From the NCBI GenBank assembly GCA_009746045.1, contig RPFO01000079.1, positions 2,976,828 through 3,040,827 of the forward strand: DNA of 64,000 nt. The letters run 5' to 3'. Of this stretch, positions 50,830-62,494 are shown one piece after another. A program made the position numbers and the translations under genes. The stretch's first letter is position 1. Every line of letters begins with the position of its first letter. Under the pieces are notes generated by a model. That model saw only the letters and a list, made by a program, of their open reading frames with translations. It was not told the DNA's origin and did not search any database. The stretch is from Mesostigma viride. Lineage: Eukaryota > Streptophyta > Mesostigmatophyceae > Mesostigmatales > Mesostigmataceae.

Positions 50830-53800
50830 GTAAGCTGCCTACCTCGTGTCAATCCGCGGGTTAATTTCCAGGAGACATCCCTGCCTTTGTCTGCTTTGAC
50901 CCTTCGTCATATTTGGCACTAATTTGTCACCGTTCATGACGTGCGCGTACGCGGACGGGTCATGTAGGGAAAACTGGAGCAACGACTGGAGCGTCGCCTG
51001 CGCCCGCCGTGGATCCTCTGTACGCGGCGTTGAGCTCGGAGGTTACCCAAGGGCCTCTGAAAGCAGTACTGCCGGTACATGCCCGCTCATCTTTCCAATC
51101 TGATGTGCGGCCCCTCTGCGACCACTTCCCAAGGCAACCCCTAGAAGGGGTTGGAGTCAGCTTTTCTAGTGGGCTCTCCATGCAAATGCTCATTTTGTTC
51201 TCACCCGCTCCTGTGAAGCTCTTAAATTAGTATATGTTAATACCAGTCATCCTGTGATGTGCTGACATTCTTTGTGGTTAGTGCTAGCGTCTTGTGCCGG
51301 CGCTGCGGTGCCTCGTACCGGTGGGATGGCTCGTTGGCATTGCAACTTGTGGAAGTCAACCGGTCAATCCATGATTGGTGTAGGCTTTGGGGATTGCACG
51401 GGTTGCCTTGAGAACGGGTAGTTTGGATACCTACCGAGCAGAAAGGCAAGGTGGGCAGATAAGTTGCCTCGCCGCCCGCTTCCCCCCCGCCCCCTGATGG
51501 AGATGTCTGGTACACATGTCTGGAGGTATCTGGAGGTATGTGGAGGTATATGGAGGTATGTGGAGGTATGTGGAGGTATGTGGAGGTATCTGGAGGTATC
51601 TGGAGGTGTCTGGAGGTATTTGGAGAATCTGATACTCCAATTCTCTGTCTGTTATTGCAGACACATGTCGATCACCAGTACCATTAAATCCAGTCTCCCT
51701 CACATCACTAGATATGGATATGTGAGATCTGTTAGAACCTGCCTTTACCAAAAATGGTAGTCCCCGTTATACTCACAATCCTTTGTGCTTTTCAGCTCTT
51801 CTTCCTGGCCACAACCCTCTGTTTGATTCTCACGTTGGCCCTATTTGCGGTCCTCTAGTGGCTCCGATCGTCCTTTCTCAATTTAGGAGCTCTGACATAA
51901 ACATTCTGCGCCCCCTCCTCGGCTTGCCTCCTCGTGGAATGTCCCCTGCTTAGGTTGCCTGCTTTGGGGTTGTTTGTTGCTTTGCTTGCCTGCTTTGGCG
52001 TTGTTCGTTGCTTTGCGTCCCTGCTTTGGGGTTGTTCGTTGCTTTGCGTCCCTTCTTTTGGGACGTCCGTTGCTTTGCTTGCCTGCTTAGGGGCTTTCCG
52101 TTGCTTTGCTTGCCTGCTTTGGGGTTGTTCGTTGCTTTGCTTGCCTGCTTAGGGGCTTTCGGTTGCTTTGCTTGCCTGCTTTGGGGTTGTCCGTTGCTTA
52201 ACTTGCATGCTTCGGGGTTGTCCGTTGCTTCGCTTGCCTGCTTTTGGGGTGTTCCGTTGCTTTGCTTGCCTGCTTTGGTACTGTCCGTTGCTTTAGCTTG
52301 CCTGATTCGGGGTTGTCCGTTGCTTCGCTTGCCTGCTTTTGGGGTGTTCCGTTGCTTTGCTTGCCTGCTTTGGGGTTATCCTTTGCTTTGCTTGCTTGCT
52401 TTGGGGTTGTCCTTTGCTTTGCTTGGCTGCTTTGGGGTTGTGAATTGCTTTGCTTACCTGCTTCGGGGTTGTCCGTTGCTTTGCTTGCCGGCTCGGGCCA
52501 TGTCCAGGTCGAGGAGTCGCTATCCCTGGCCCAAGGCGCACCCATGGCCGCAGTAGAGATGCTCATCAAGCAACTGCTGGTGTCCAACACCAAGGTAAGT
52601 CACGCAGCTGCTGGCGTATAAGACCAAGGTATCGTGCGACTGCTGACCTCCAACACCAAGGTAAGTCAAGCATGATTACATGCAGTGTCGGTGAGCGTGA
52701 CGGGATGTAGCATTGGTGAGCGTGACTGGACAGGACGAACATCCCCCTCTGGTGATGCCCGGATCTATGCCCAGCTGGTGCCATCATCACATGGCTACTG
52801 CTTTCAATCGTCAACGTCATTGCGATGCTACCGCTGCGCTTGGCAAGCAATTTCGTGTCCTACTTGACACAAGGACCACCCACCGTCTCCCCATCCGGTG
52901 TGTGGGCGTGCTTCTGCTGGGCCAAGTGCTCAAAACCACGCTCTTGCTGGCTAATATTCATCAAAACCCTTCAATGCACTGCGTTTTCTTCGTACTGGCC
53001 CTGCTTCGGCCCACCATCTCTGGTTCGCATGGGCTCCCGCTGGGCCGTCTTGTTGGGCCATAGTGTTGGGCCATAGTACTGTGTTGCCGTGATGAAGCTG
53101 GGTCATAATGTTGGGCCATAGTGTTGGGCCATAGTACTGTGTTGCCGTGATGAAGCTGGGTCATAACGTTGGGCCATAGTGTTGGGCCATAGTAGTGTGT
53201 TGCCATGATGAAGCTGGGTCATAACGTTGGGCCATAGTGTTGGGCCACAGTACTGTGGGGCCATGATGAAGCTAGGTCATAACGTTGGGCCATAGTGTTG
53301 GGCCATAGTACTGTGGGGCCATGATGAAGCTGGGTCATAACGTTGGGCCATAGTGTTGGGCCATAGTACTGTGTTGCCATGATGAAGCTGGGTCATGACG
53401 TTGGGCCATAGTGTTGGGCCATAGCAATGATGGCAAAAAAATGCTTCCAACCTTCTGTCCGCGTGGTCCCATGTGCACCAGCTGGGCAACGCCGGCGCCA
53501 TCGTCCAGCAGCAATCCACCGCCCGCAAGATGCGTGAGCTGACGACCAAGTCCACGCTGTTGCTTGACAACCCGACCGCCCATTTCAGCCTACATGCGTC
53601 GACCGCGCAGGAAGCGGGCCAGTCGGCGCGGCGCTCGCTGGAGTCATCGTTGAGCCGCACACAGCGAGCGCGGCGGGGGCTGGTGCTTATCCCAGAGGAG
53701 CAGCGGCGGTGAGAGCGTGCTGATACAACAGAGAGGATTATTGTTTAGAGAAAATGACTGGAAAGATAGAATTATTGTTGATAGCATAATTGACGGTAAA

Positions 53801-56800
53801 GAGAGGGCTATTGTTGAGACCATGTAGTATTGATGGTATGAGAGCATTGGCGATAGCTAAACAGCATGGCAGGGAGTGTGGATTAGTCATAACTAGCGTG
53901 ATAGGTTATGATTGATCATGAGTATTCTGGTCAGGTTTTGAGTGATCTATTGTAATAGGTTAGTCAAGTGGTGAGCGCAACACCGAGGAAGAATAGTGGC
54001 GGTGAGAGCATGCGTTTATCAAAGAGAGCATATTGTTGATAGCTTTTGGTAAGAGCATATTAATAACCTTAGAGCTCTTGATTAGCCTACAATCCTACCC
54101 CGTTGGAGGAGGGTTCACCCTCGCAGAGAAAAGTCGTTAGTAGTTTATTCGTAATCAGTTAAGATCACTGAGCTCCCAAGAAGACCAATAAGTACAATAA
54201 GTGGAGCCCTGCCACAAATGCAGCAGTTAACAGCGGCCTTAACGTTTCTCAATCCGCACGCGGAAGCAAGAAGCCTCCAGGTTGGGAGAGAGGGAAAGAA
54301 ACAATGTGGGGTCATTGCCGGCCTAGCTTGCTTAAGGCATGGTCGGCCGACACACAAGCTGACATCATCCTAAATTAACTAACACCAGCATGCGTCACGC
54401 GCCGGCCTGAAAAATGCTGAAAACGCCACTACAAATAACGTGGCCACGCACCCCCTGGCTAGTGCGTTAACCGTATAGGTAGTTGTACAAGGTTCCCAAG
54501 ACTGACAAACATCATACTCGCCCCTCGACCCCTTGGGCCCGTCCGAGTCCACTGTACAATAATTAATCACGACTCACTAAAAATACCAAATCAGTCAAAG
54601 ATTCGTTAAGCAACCAGCCGACCCTACAAGTTCCCAGCTAAACTCAGCCGGTGCAACCAAGTACGAATCTTTGCCAGCAAGTCGTATAAAGCCTACAATT
54701 AATTTTCTAGGACCACTCATTAATAGCCACCGACCCTTATAAACAACCGGGTCATCCAAGGAAAATTCAGGTGAGCATGATACCCTTAGTACAGAGCGAA
54801 TTAGTCAGCCCATGTCGTAGACAGCCTTCCACATGCAGGCCAAGGCATAGCAGCCCTATCTTTCCCGCATGCGTTAATTAAACTACCTTCGGAGAAAAAC
54901 GAAACTTTGTCAGGTAGTGAGCGCATCCCAGAGGAGCATTGACGGTGTACCGGAAGGACCCATTCTAGGCGCCCATGCCGGGCGACGTCGAGGTAAACGC
55001 TGCGGAGGTTACGAAAGGCAAGCAGGCGTGAAGCCCGCTTTCTTTTCAACAGGCACCCATGTTGCCTGCCGGGCAGTCGCCCAAGTCCTTTTCTATGCCG
55101 CTGGCAGGGGTGCAATCTGCTTTTGAGCATGCGAACCCTGCTGGGCTGGAGCAGCGTAGGCGATGGGCGCCTGTATACCCAATCGCGTTCATTGTGGACG
55201 TACGCATGTTTTCACCGCGGCAGGTGTGAGGTGGTCGACACTTTCGGGCTGAAGGGGGTTGAGTGGCTGGGGTCGCTTGTGTCCGAGATCCATTTGCTCG
55301 CAGATGGGGATGATGCGCACACCCTGCGCTATTCTGAGTCCGTCACCTACGAGTGCCAGCCGGTAGAAGCCTCATTGCAAGCGGTGCAAGCAGCAGTGGT
55401 CGGCACTTGTAATTAGCCACCCGTGCACTAATGCAGTCCCACAGCTTCCCACAGTGGTGCCATACCCCAGTGGTGAGCCTTCCATAGCATTCCCGGCAGT
55501 CGGCGAGTGTGGGGATGTGTGGAGTGACATGGTGGCATGTCCTGTGGTTGGTGCAGTCAAGCTTGATAGTGGTGCTCAGCCGCTAGTCATCAGCATAGAC
55601 TTGGCCACCATGATGAGCCTCACCTAGGAGAACGGTGGTTTCGTGGAAAGCCACGTGTCTGTGTCGAGTTGGCAAGGCCCGGCTAGCCAGCCGTATGCTA
55701 TGACCACAGTCAAAGTCAACGTGATCTTCAATCCGCTGCAAGCGTCCAGCATGACCACCGTGTCCGCATGTGCGTTGGCGGTCAAGTAGTGTGGCTATTC
55801 CGCACTACTAGGGGTGGATGTCCTTGCTCGTGCCATGGTCCAGGTGGACTACAGGGCGGAGGAGGCGTCTTTACATCCCTGACTGGGATGGGGCAGGCCT
55901 CAAGCCGATCTCCTGCGCCGATGAACCCGCCGCCCACACCTCCACCATGCCCGCAGCCACCGAAGGGTTGAGGCATGCAACCACGGCTGCAGAATTGAAA
56001 CATGAGACCGGCGCACTAGCCCGCTTGAGGCCTGCCCCATCCCAGTCAGGGATGTAAAGACGCCTCCTCCGCCCTGTAGTCCACCTGGACCATGGCACGA
56101 GCAAGGACATCCACCCCTAGTAGTGCGGAATAGCCACACTACTTGACCGCCAACGCACATGCGGACACGGTGGTCATGCTGGACGCTCGCAGCGGATTGA
56201 AGATCACGTTGACTTTGACTGCGGTCATAGCATACGGCTGGCTAGCCGGGCCTTGCCAACCCGACACAGACGCGTGGCTTTCCACGAAACCACCGTTCTC
56301 CTAGGTGAGGCTCATCATGGTGGCCAAGTCTATGCTGATGACTAGCAGTTGAGCACCACTATCAAGCTTGACTGCACCAACCACAGGACATGCCACCATG
56401 TCACTCCACACATCTCCACAGTCGCCGACTGCCGGGAATGTTGTGGAAGGCTCACCACTGGGGTATGGCACCACCGTGGGAAGCTGTGGGACTGCACTAG
56501 TGCACGGGTGGCTGCTTGTGTTGACCACTCCAACTTGCACCGCTTGCAATGAGGCTTCTACCGACTGGGGTCCTCACCATCAAGGGTGTTGTGGGTCTTC
56601 ATCGTTCGATTGTCATGATTTGGTCAGATTGTGACGTGATGGATAGTTGTAGCGTATACATAGTCGGTTGTCATGTAAATATTGGGAGTGGCCAGTTTTT
56701 GGAGTGGTCATTCAACTAGCACCATGGCATTCCTTTGGAGATTTCACGGTATCATCTTCAATAGGTAAACATCCATGCTTCTTGTCCCCCCTTTTGTAAG

Positions 56801-59800
56801 AGACAGGGAACAAGGCCCCCTTTCTACTGGCAAAAGATCCTAGTAGTACATGATTCGCCCCGGCTTGCCAGGTTGATCATCGCGCAACGACCCTGTCTAT
56901 CACGTCCTTAGGAGAGGGTCTGTGCAATATCCGCATACAGGATGGGTCCCTGCAATGTATTGCCGCAAAGATACTAATGTAGTTGGTAGCCTATCTTCGT
57001 AGGCTATTTTAGTACCTAGCAATTTACAAATCATTTAGCTATTAATTTGTAAATTATTTGGCAATTTTAGTACCTATTTAACTACTAGTATGAGCAATAA
57101 ACTTATTTGTTGTATTTTTTTTTAACAAATTAAAAAATATGTAAATGTATACTACTAATTAAATGTTGCCTATTTAATGTATGATATAAGCCTATGTATT
57201 ATACTATTATAATAGTATTTATATACTACTATAAGCCTATAGATTAGCTTGGCTAAACAGTCGTACTGATGGGATCCTACATGTGACGGTTTGATGCTTG
57301 TGTAGGGCGCATAGCCAGCTTAAACAGTTACGTTGAATGCATCATGTGCACCTTTTTGAAGAAATGCCAGATGGGCCCGACTAGGCCCGGTCATTTAGGT
57401 TGCTGTCTCTCCAATCATGCTACTGCCTCGTGTCTTGTGGCCATGCATGGGTAGCGTGCGAGGAAATTCGTTGACTTGTAGTTCACTGGCAGCTCAGTTG
57501 CTGGGCTGCCCCGAGCGTCGGCCGTCACAGTACACATACAGAATTGCAGGGTGCGAGTGTTATTCGCTTTGTTTTTTCTTCCCTGACAAGCCATTGAATT
57601 CCGACGCGTGACACGGGTATTTTCTCGCAATTACCCGGCACGTGTATCTCGCGAGCGTAGTCACCGCTCACTGGATGCGGGCCTGGTTTGGGTTCGGTTG
57701 TCGGCGCTTGTTGAAGTTTTGCTTGGCTGGTAGGCTGTATTCACTAGCGTGCCAAGAAGTGTGTGGTGGGAAACGTGAAACATGCAAAGAGAAGGGCAAA
57801 ACATACGAAGAGACGGGAGAAACGTACAAAGAGAAGGGTGCCTGGGGGCCAAGGGGAAGCAATAGAGGACCGGGGGCAAAGGGCGGGAAGGTGGAAGGGA
57901 AGCAATTGAACGGAGTCTGCAACCAATCATTACGATTTCAAGGCACTGCCAATCAAGGGCTCTCCGGTGAGATGTATGCTGCCTGCACTTAACCCTTTGT
58001 CGCCATGGCACAGGTTCTCACTCTTCCTGCCGCTGCATGAGTTGTGGAAGACTTACCTGGAACTGGCGTGCACCCTGGCGGAGCAAGGCATGGCCAGCGA
58101 CCGCGAGCTGGCGCTTGTGTTAGCTGCGATGGACCTGCACGGCTGCTTGCTCTCGGGTAGGCATGAAACAAAACAATATCTCACTGACATGACAGTGATT
58201 GGTCGGCCTCACAATAAGGCCAGAGATGGACCGGCATGGCTGCACGGGTAAGCGTTCCATGAAACATATCTCACGGTCACAATATATCACGATATCTCAC
58301 ATAGGAGTGAATAGATATCCCATGCAACTACAAGAAAAGGTAAAGTGTTGCTAAAGTAGAATGCGCTTGTAGATGAATGCGTTTGACAGCTCCTTATTTC
58401 GGTCATCTTATTTCAGTGTGCAAGTTGATACTAAGCGTGCGCATAGACGGTGCCTTGCAAGCCATAGGGCACGAGCAGGGTGCTTTTTGGGCAGCTGCAG
58501 CCCCCGTTAGGTTCCTTGATTGCAAGTATCAGTAAGTCAACAAGTTTATCTGTACGAAGTGTCATATTGCTCGTATAGTACCAAGTCCTTGTGAGGGTGG
58601 ATGTTGCTGTTTATGTTACGGCACATGTACAGCACAGGTTCTTCGAACAGGTTTTATTTTTTTACCAAAACTGTTTCACCAGCCATTCGGCCTTGCTATC
58701 TCACATCCACGGGCTCATATGTCCGCATGCAGTCGCATGGGTGCGCCTGGTGGTATGCTGCCCTGTGGATGTAACTAAGCAGGCTTTCAAGAGGACAGAG
58801 GCCCTCTGACGGCCCTTTCTCTGGCTGCTGCCTGGCTCACTATCTCATGTGGCCTTCTGAATCTGTCCGCGTTCTTCCCCCTCGTCTCCTTTCCCAGTCG
58901 TGAGCTGCCCCGTGGTCTCCCTGGTCGGTGTCTCAGGTATCGTTGCGGTTGACAGCAGCGCCGTGCTCCGCGTGATCAGCCGGGACGATAAACTTCACGG
59001 TAAGAGCGGGGGTAATCCGAGCACAGTTTGCTAGCTGAATTGGTATGGGCCTGAGAACACCCTTTCTTTCAACGCTTTGTGAGGGTGGTTTGGGTATCAC
59101 TTTTCCAAGTAATAGTTGGGCATGGGCCGGAGAACTCGATTTGTTTGGGGATGGGTCAGGGAGGTGCGAAGCGAATGCATCAGGGAGGTGCGTGAGCGAG
59201 CTGCTGCCCACCATGGTTGCTGCAAGGTTGTTTCGCGACCACGTTGTTGTCTACAGGTTGCTTCCTTCTGTGGTGAGGGCTGCGGTAAACCAGATGGGCG
59301 GTAAACCATACAGGGCATGCCTTGCATGTGCTCACCTCGTATCTTGGAGCTTTCCCCACCTTCGCCGCCGGCGTAATAGGCAGGCAGCTTCCTTCCTTCC
59401 TTCCTTCCTTCCTTCCTTCCTTCCTTCCTTCCTTCCTTCCTTCCTTCCTTCCTTCCTTCCTTCCTTCCTTCCTTCCTTCCTTCCTTCCTTCCTTCCTTCC
59501 TTCCTTCCTTCCTTCCTTCCTTCCTTCCTTCCTTCCTTCCTTCCTTCCTTCCTTCCTTCCTTCCTTCCTTCCTTCCTTCCTTCCTTCCTTCCTTCCTTCC
59601 TTCCTTCCTTCCTTCCTTCCTTCCTTCCTTCCTTCCTTCCTTCCTTCCTTCCTTCCTTCCTTCCTTCCTTCCTTCCTTCCTTCCTTCCTTCCTTCCTTCC
59701 TTCCTTCCTTCCTTCCTTCCTTCCTTCCTTCCTTCCTTCCTTCCTTCCTTCCTTCCTTCCTTCCTTCCTTCCTTCCTTCCTTCCTTCCTTCCTTCCTTCC

Positions 59801-60595
59801 TTCCTTCCTTCCTTCCTTCCTTCCTTCCTTCCTTCCTTCCTTCCTTCCTTCCTTCCTTCCTTCCTTCCTTCCTTCCTTCCTTCCTTCCTTCCTTCCTTCC
59901 TTCCTTCCTTCCTTCCTTCCTTCCTTCCTTCCTTCCTTCCTTCCTTCCTTCCTTCCTTCCTTCCTTCCTTCCTTCCTTCCTTCCTTCCTTCCTTCCTTCC
60001 TTCCTTCCTTCCTTCCTTCCTTCCTTCCTTCCTTCCTTCCTTCCTTCCTTCCTTCCTTCCTTCCTTCCTTCCTTCCTTCCTTCCTTCCTTCCTTCCTTCC
60101 TTCCTTCCTTCCTTCCTTCCTTCCTTCCTTCCTTCCTTCCTTCCTTCCTTCCTTCCTTCCTTCCTTCCTTCCTTCCTTCCTTCCTTCCTTCCTTCCTTCC
60201 TTCCTTCCTTCCTTCCTTCCTTCCTTCCTTCCTTCCTGCATGCATGACCACCCATCTGCTAAAATGAGACCTTAAAATCCACCAGGTGCCTTCTGCCAGA
60301 CCAGCCTGCCTGCCAATGTCATTCGACCAGCACTGCACACACTGAAATGCAATTAAGTCTCACAGCTCCTGTTGACTGCTGCCCTCCCATGCCTCCCTTT
60401 GCTCCCATCCCCCACACTGATTCTGGTACGCCAGTCATCCCCAAGGAAGGAAGCATCTTCTCCTTTGATGTGGAGGCCAAGGTTGGGGGTCAGCAGGTGC
60501 AGCGGACGGTGACGTTGGACGGCAGTCAGCTCAGGAGCTACGTGCCAGGGCCCCGGCAGCGAGGTGGTGGCAGGAAGAAATCTTCCGCATCCTGA
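50703..60595 (+). CDS. POP4: RNase P/MRP subunit POP4 (Rpp29), 7 exons
   Basis: Exons at 50,703, 50,968, 52,508, 53,482, 58,014, 58,898 and 60,435 join to about 317 residues. POP4/Rpp29 binds the RNA of RNase P and RNase MRP in the nucleus and helps 5' tRNA maturation and rRNA processing. The C-terminal half carries the diagnostic core: FSLFLPLHELWKTYLELA, DLHGCLLS, VSLVGVSGIVAVDSSAVLRV and SRDDKLHVIPKEGSIFSF, an Sm-like barrel. The N-terminal half is long and weakly conserved, as in plants, with DPLYAALSSEV and KMRELTTKSTLLLDN in the expected order. Introns again hold minisatellites, ghost exon edges and a retroelement remnant. Confidence 0.85.
50968..51074 (+). CDS. POP4: POP4 exon 2, 3' end uncertain
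   Basis: Encodes KTGATTGASPAPAVDPLYAA and LSSEV. The acceptor is TGTAG. Two phase-0 donors are possible: GTTACC ending at 51,041, or GTACAT ending at 51,074 as given. Neither is strong. Confidence 0.6.
51520..51640 (+). repeat. 10-bp TGGAGGTATG array, POP4 intron 2
   Basis: About 12 units of TGGAGGTAT(G/C), each carrying a donor-like GAG|GTATG. Confidence 0.93.
51945..52495 (+). repeat. 31-bp minisatellite, POP4 intron 2
   Basis: About 17 units around GTTGCTTTGCTTGCCTGCTT and TGGGGTTGTCC. It ends about a dozen bases before the exon 3 acceptor. Confidence 0.95.
52508..52594 (+). CDS. POP4: POP4 exon 3
   Basis: Encodes VEESLSLAQGAPMAAVEMLI and KQLLVSNTK, phase 0. The donor is GTAAGT. Two further copies of the donor edge follow within 75 bp. 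The 31-bp repeat runs right up to the acceptor and supplies its pyrimidine tract. Confidence 0.75.
52600..52672 (+). repeat. POP4: Ghost copies of the POP4 exon 3 donor edge, two units
   Basis: The true edge ends CTGGTGTCCAACACCAAGGT. Copies read CTGGCGTATAAGACCAAGGT and CTGACCTCCAACACCAAGGT, the last followed by AAGTCA exactly as at the real donor. Spacing is about 36-40 bp. Confidence 0.88.
53045..53425 (+). repeat. 58-bp minisatellite, about 6.5 units, POP4 intron 3
   Basis: The unit holds two TTGGGCCATAGTG motifs and a GATGAAGCTGGGTCATAA segment. Unit spacing is exactly 58 bp in the first copies. Confidence 0.95.
53482..53708 (+). CDS. POP4: POP4 exon 4
   Basis: Encodes ARKMRELTTKSTLLLDNPTA, an Arg/Ser-rich segment and LVLIPEEQR. 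Phase 2 joins to FSLFLPLHE of the next exon. The donor is GTGAGA. Confidence 0.85.
53985..54010 (+). repeat. POP4: Ghost copies of the POP4 exon 4 donor edge
   Basis: GAAGAATAGTGGCGGTGAGA here resembles the real edge GAGCAGCGGCGGTGAGAGCG (53,698). A second copy of ATCCCAGAGGAGCA with GACGGTGTAC lies at about 54,926-54,945, far from the exon. Confidence 0.65.
54960..55880 (+). pseudogene. Gag/retropepsin remnant of an LTR-type retroelement
   Basis: Frames that shift and contain stops encode a gag-like stretch (VQSAFEHANPAGLEQRRRWA, FGLKGVEWLGSLVSEIHLLA) followed by an aspartic protease: KLDSGAQPLVIS with the catalytic Asp-Ser-Gly and the later YSALLGVDVLARAMVQVDY. Retropepsins of this kind cut the element's own polyprotein. 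TAG codons interrupt the protease. No reverse transcriptase was seen. It lies in POP4 intron 4. Confidence 0.65.
55356..56569. repeat. Large palindrome: two inverted retropepsin copies
   Basis: Arms of about 547 bp (55,356-55,903 and 56,024-56,569) are near-identical in inverted orientation around a spacer of about 120 bp. Each carries the protease fragment. A few substitutions and small indels near the outer end (for example GGTGCAAGCAGCAG versus GGTGCAAGTTGGAG) show it is not an assembly mirror of a single read. Confidence 0.9.
56570..58013. other. Rest of POP4 intron 4, no recognisable feature
   Basis: AT-rich at about 56,980-57,260; otherwise nothing recognised. No exon-like frame fits between POP4 exons 4 and 5. 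Confidence 0.5.
58014..58156 (+). CDS. POP4: POP4 exon 5
   Basis: Encodes FSLFLPLHELWKTYLELACT and ALVLAAMDLHGCLLS, the start of the conserved Rpp29 core. The donor is GTAGGC, phase 1. Confidence 0.93.
58898..58999 (+). CDS. POP4: POP4 exon 6
   Basis: Encodes VSCPVVSLVGVSGIVAVDSS and AVLRVISRDDKLH, central strands of the Sm-like barrel. The donor is GTAAGA, phase 1. Confidence 0.93.
59387..60236 (+). repeat. Perfect (TTCC)n microsatellite, about 850 bp, POP4 intron 6
   Basis: About 212 uninterrupted TTCC units. All three frames on both strands stay open (LPSF / GRKE), which explains the giant spurious frames. The exact length may be an assembly estimate. Confidence 0.98.
60435..60595 (+). 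CDS. POP4: POP4 exon 7, C-terminus
   Basis: Encodes IPKEGSIFSFDVEAKVGGQQ and VTLDGSQLRSYVPGPRQ, then a Lys/Ser tail and a TGA stop. The family ends with this strand pair. Confidence 0.93.
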
Positions 60596-61769
60596 GGATG
60601 TGGTCAATGTGCCATACCTAAAGGCAGGCTCAAGATTCCATCGGTACAGACGGTCTCCAGATCTGATAACTGCACTGGCTGTTTATTGATATACGTGTCT
60701 CAGCGCGGACCAGGGAAATGCCACACGCTAAGGCGATGCGGACGATTTAAGAGTCGGCTACAACGCTTTGCGAGGGTGACCCCCGGGGGTCTGGTAAGGG
60801 GGGGCGTGTGCCCCGCTTGTCACCCCACGAAACTTGGAGCCACTAACCTTCTTTCTTTGAATGGGATTCATCACTGCTGGCATGTGGCCAAAACTCCGTG
60901 CTGAATGCCAGATGCGTGGACGTCGTATGCATGGCTGATGCACAGCTGGGCCGTTGACCTAACCTCAGTACGGCGGCTGACCAGTGTGGGGCGGTGTGCT
61001 GTGTGACCCTGTGGTACCTCTGCACCAATCACATCATCCAATACATTGCGAGGGCCGGTGATGTCCATTGATTGGACAGGTTTTTGGGCACACCGGTGAA
61101 TAAGATACTGGTAGTTCACCGCAGGGTGACCTACACGTCATCATGCATGACCTGGAGGTAACCTGAACCTGTATATTAAAATTAAATTAAATTAAATTAT
61201 AACATGACTCTGTAGGGAGATCATGTAGCAAATATTCCTTGTGGATGGGTGGAGGTGGGCGAAGCCGCGGAATCGAACTAAGCTAACTCTAAGCTATAGA
61301 TCTAGTCTAGAAAATCCTAACTACGCTACTCGGCAAAGCGCCCCTTAATTCCGCTTGGGGGGAGGGGGCTTGCCCACAGGGGCTGGCGTGTGAGCCTGGA
61401 CAATCTTCTTCCACCTCTTCAAGTGCTCTGCCTAGCAGTCCAGGCAAGAGAGAGGGAGTGAATGTGGTGTTCAAACTGAGCTGGGACCACTAGGTCGGCC
61501 AGCAACATCTGGATGTCATTCATGGCAGGTTTACCCAGCTTTCTAGGAATGTCCTTGGCCGGCCAGGCCAGGTCAGGATTACCCTGTATATACTGGGCAG
61601 TAAACTGGGCAAGAAGTACATGTTGACATGGCGGCCGCAGGTGAGGTCGGGCCGAGATTAATTGATTAATTAATTAATTAATACGAAGTGAGACAACTAT
61701 ATATATTATCATCTGGATTTCATTGTGGAGTGTGGGCTCGGCGTACCTTCGTGCTCTTCCCATGCCCCC
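60596..61769. other. POP4 3' flank, no recognisable gene
   Basis: Contains POP4's 3' UTR of unknown length, an (AAATT)n tract near 61,178-61,199 and an (ATTA)n tract near 61,660-61,682 just before the LINE fragment. No coding region was recognised. Confidence 0.5.
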
Positions 61770-62494
61770 CCCGATTCGCCTTAGCTCCCAGCCACTACTC
61801 GGTGGCGCTCCGGCACCAGCTATTTGCCCCGCAGCCTCTTGTTCCGGCCGGGCGGCCTTGTGGTAGCTGTGGGCAGCCGCTGCATGGATCCCACGGGGAC
61901 TCACTACCTTGCCTGCATGGGGGGCCAACAGCCGGAATCAGAATTGGTATTTGTATTTGCACACAGTTGTCCTCCTGACGCGGGTGGTGCTCGCCATGGT
62001 TCGGTCGGTTTTCCCCCACGCGAACATCCGGTCCGAGGATGCGGATGGCGCTGCCTTCTATTCCCCCAACCACCGGCCTGACATTGTGGTGCTGGACTTT
62101 GAGGGGGGTGGCCGGCAGCTGCTTATTGACGTTTCGGTGGCGCGGCCCTTGGCTCTTATAGCCACGTGGCTGGGGCCTCCCTCACGGCAGGTTACACGGC
62201 GGACCGGGCGGAGCGGGCCAAGCTCCTGGCCTACTACCGTACGTAGCGCCGGGCGACGTCGGGCACCATCGTGTGGTGCCCTTTGTCCTGGAGGAGTTTG
62301 GGGCCATGGGGCCCCTGACCTCCGCCTTCTTCAAGGAGTGTTGCCGGCTCCGGGAGGACCGGCTGGACCTGGAGGGCCAGCGGGCCCCATGGTCGGCGCG
62401 GATCGCCTATACGTCATTTTGGCGTCAGCGCTTGTCGGTGGCGCTGACTCGGGCCATGGCTGACATCATGAATGCTCCGCCGTACGCGGGCTGA
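61770..62494 (+). pseudogene. LINE 3' end with restriction-like endonuclease motif, copy 1
   Basis: Frame-shifting segments read VALRHQLFAP, RSVFPHANIRSEDADGAAF, RPDIVVLDFEGGGRQLLIDV (R-PD...ID-V, the PD-(D/E)xK endonuclease layout of early-branching LINEs) and VLEEFGAMGPLTSAFFKECC to FWRQRLSVALTRAMADIMNA and a stop. This is the C-terminal part of a non-LTR retrotransposon polyprotein. The reverse transcriptase is absent (5' truncated) and frameshifts lie near 62,150-62,270. Confidence 0.65.

Noticed and set aside
59045-60338. Giant open frames (LPSF / GRKE repeats) of 300-400 codons on both strands
   Set aside because: They are translations of the TTCC microsatellite, open in every frame; no flanking coding signal.
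61255-61290. tRNA gene suggested by a B-box-like GTTCGATTCC on the minus strand
   Set aside because: The flanking bases cannot form the T-arm stem, and no A box or acceptor stem is present. A similar GTTCAAACC near 1,252 was rejected for the same reason.
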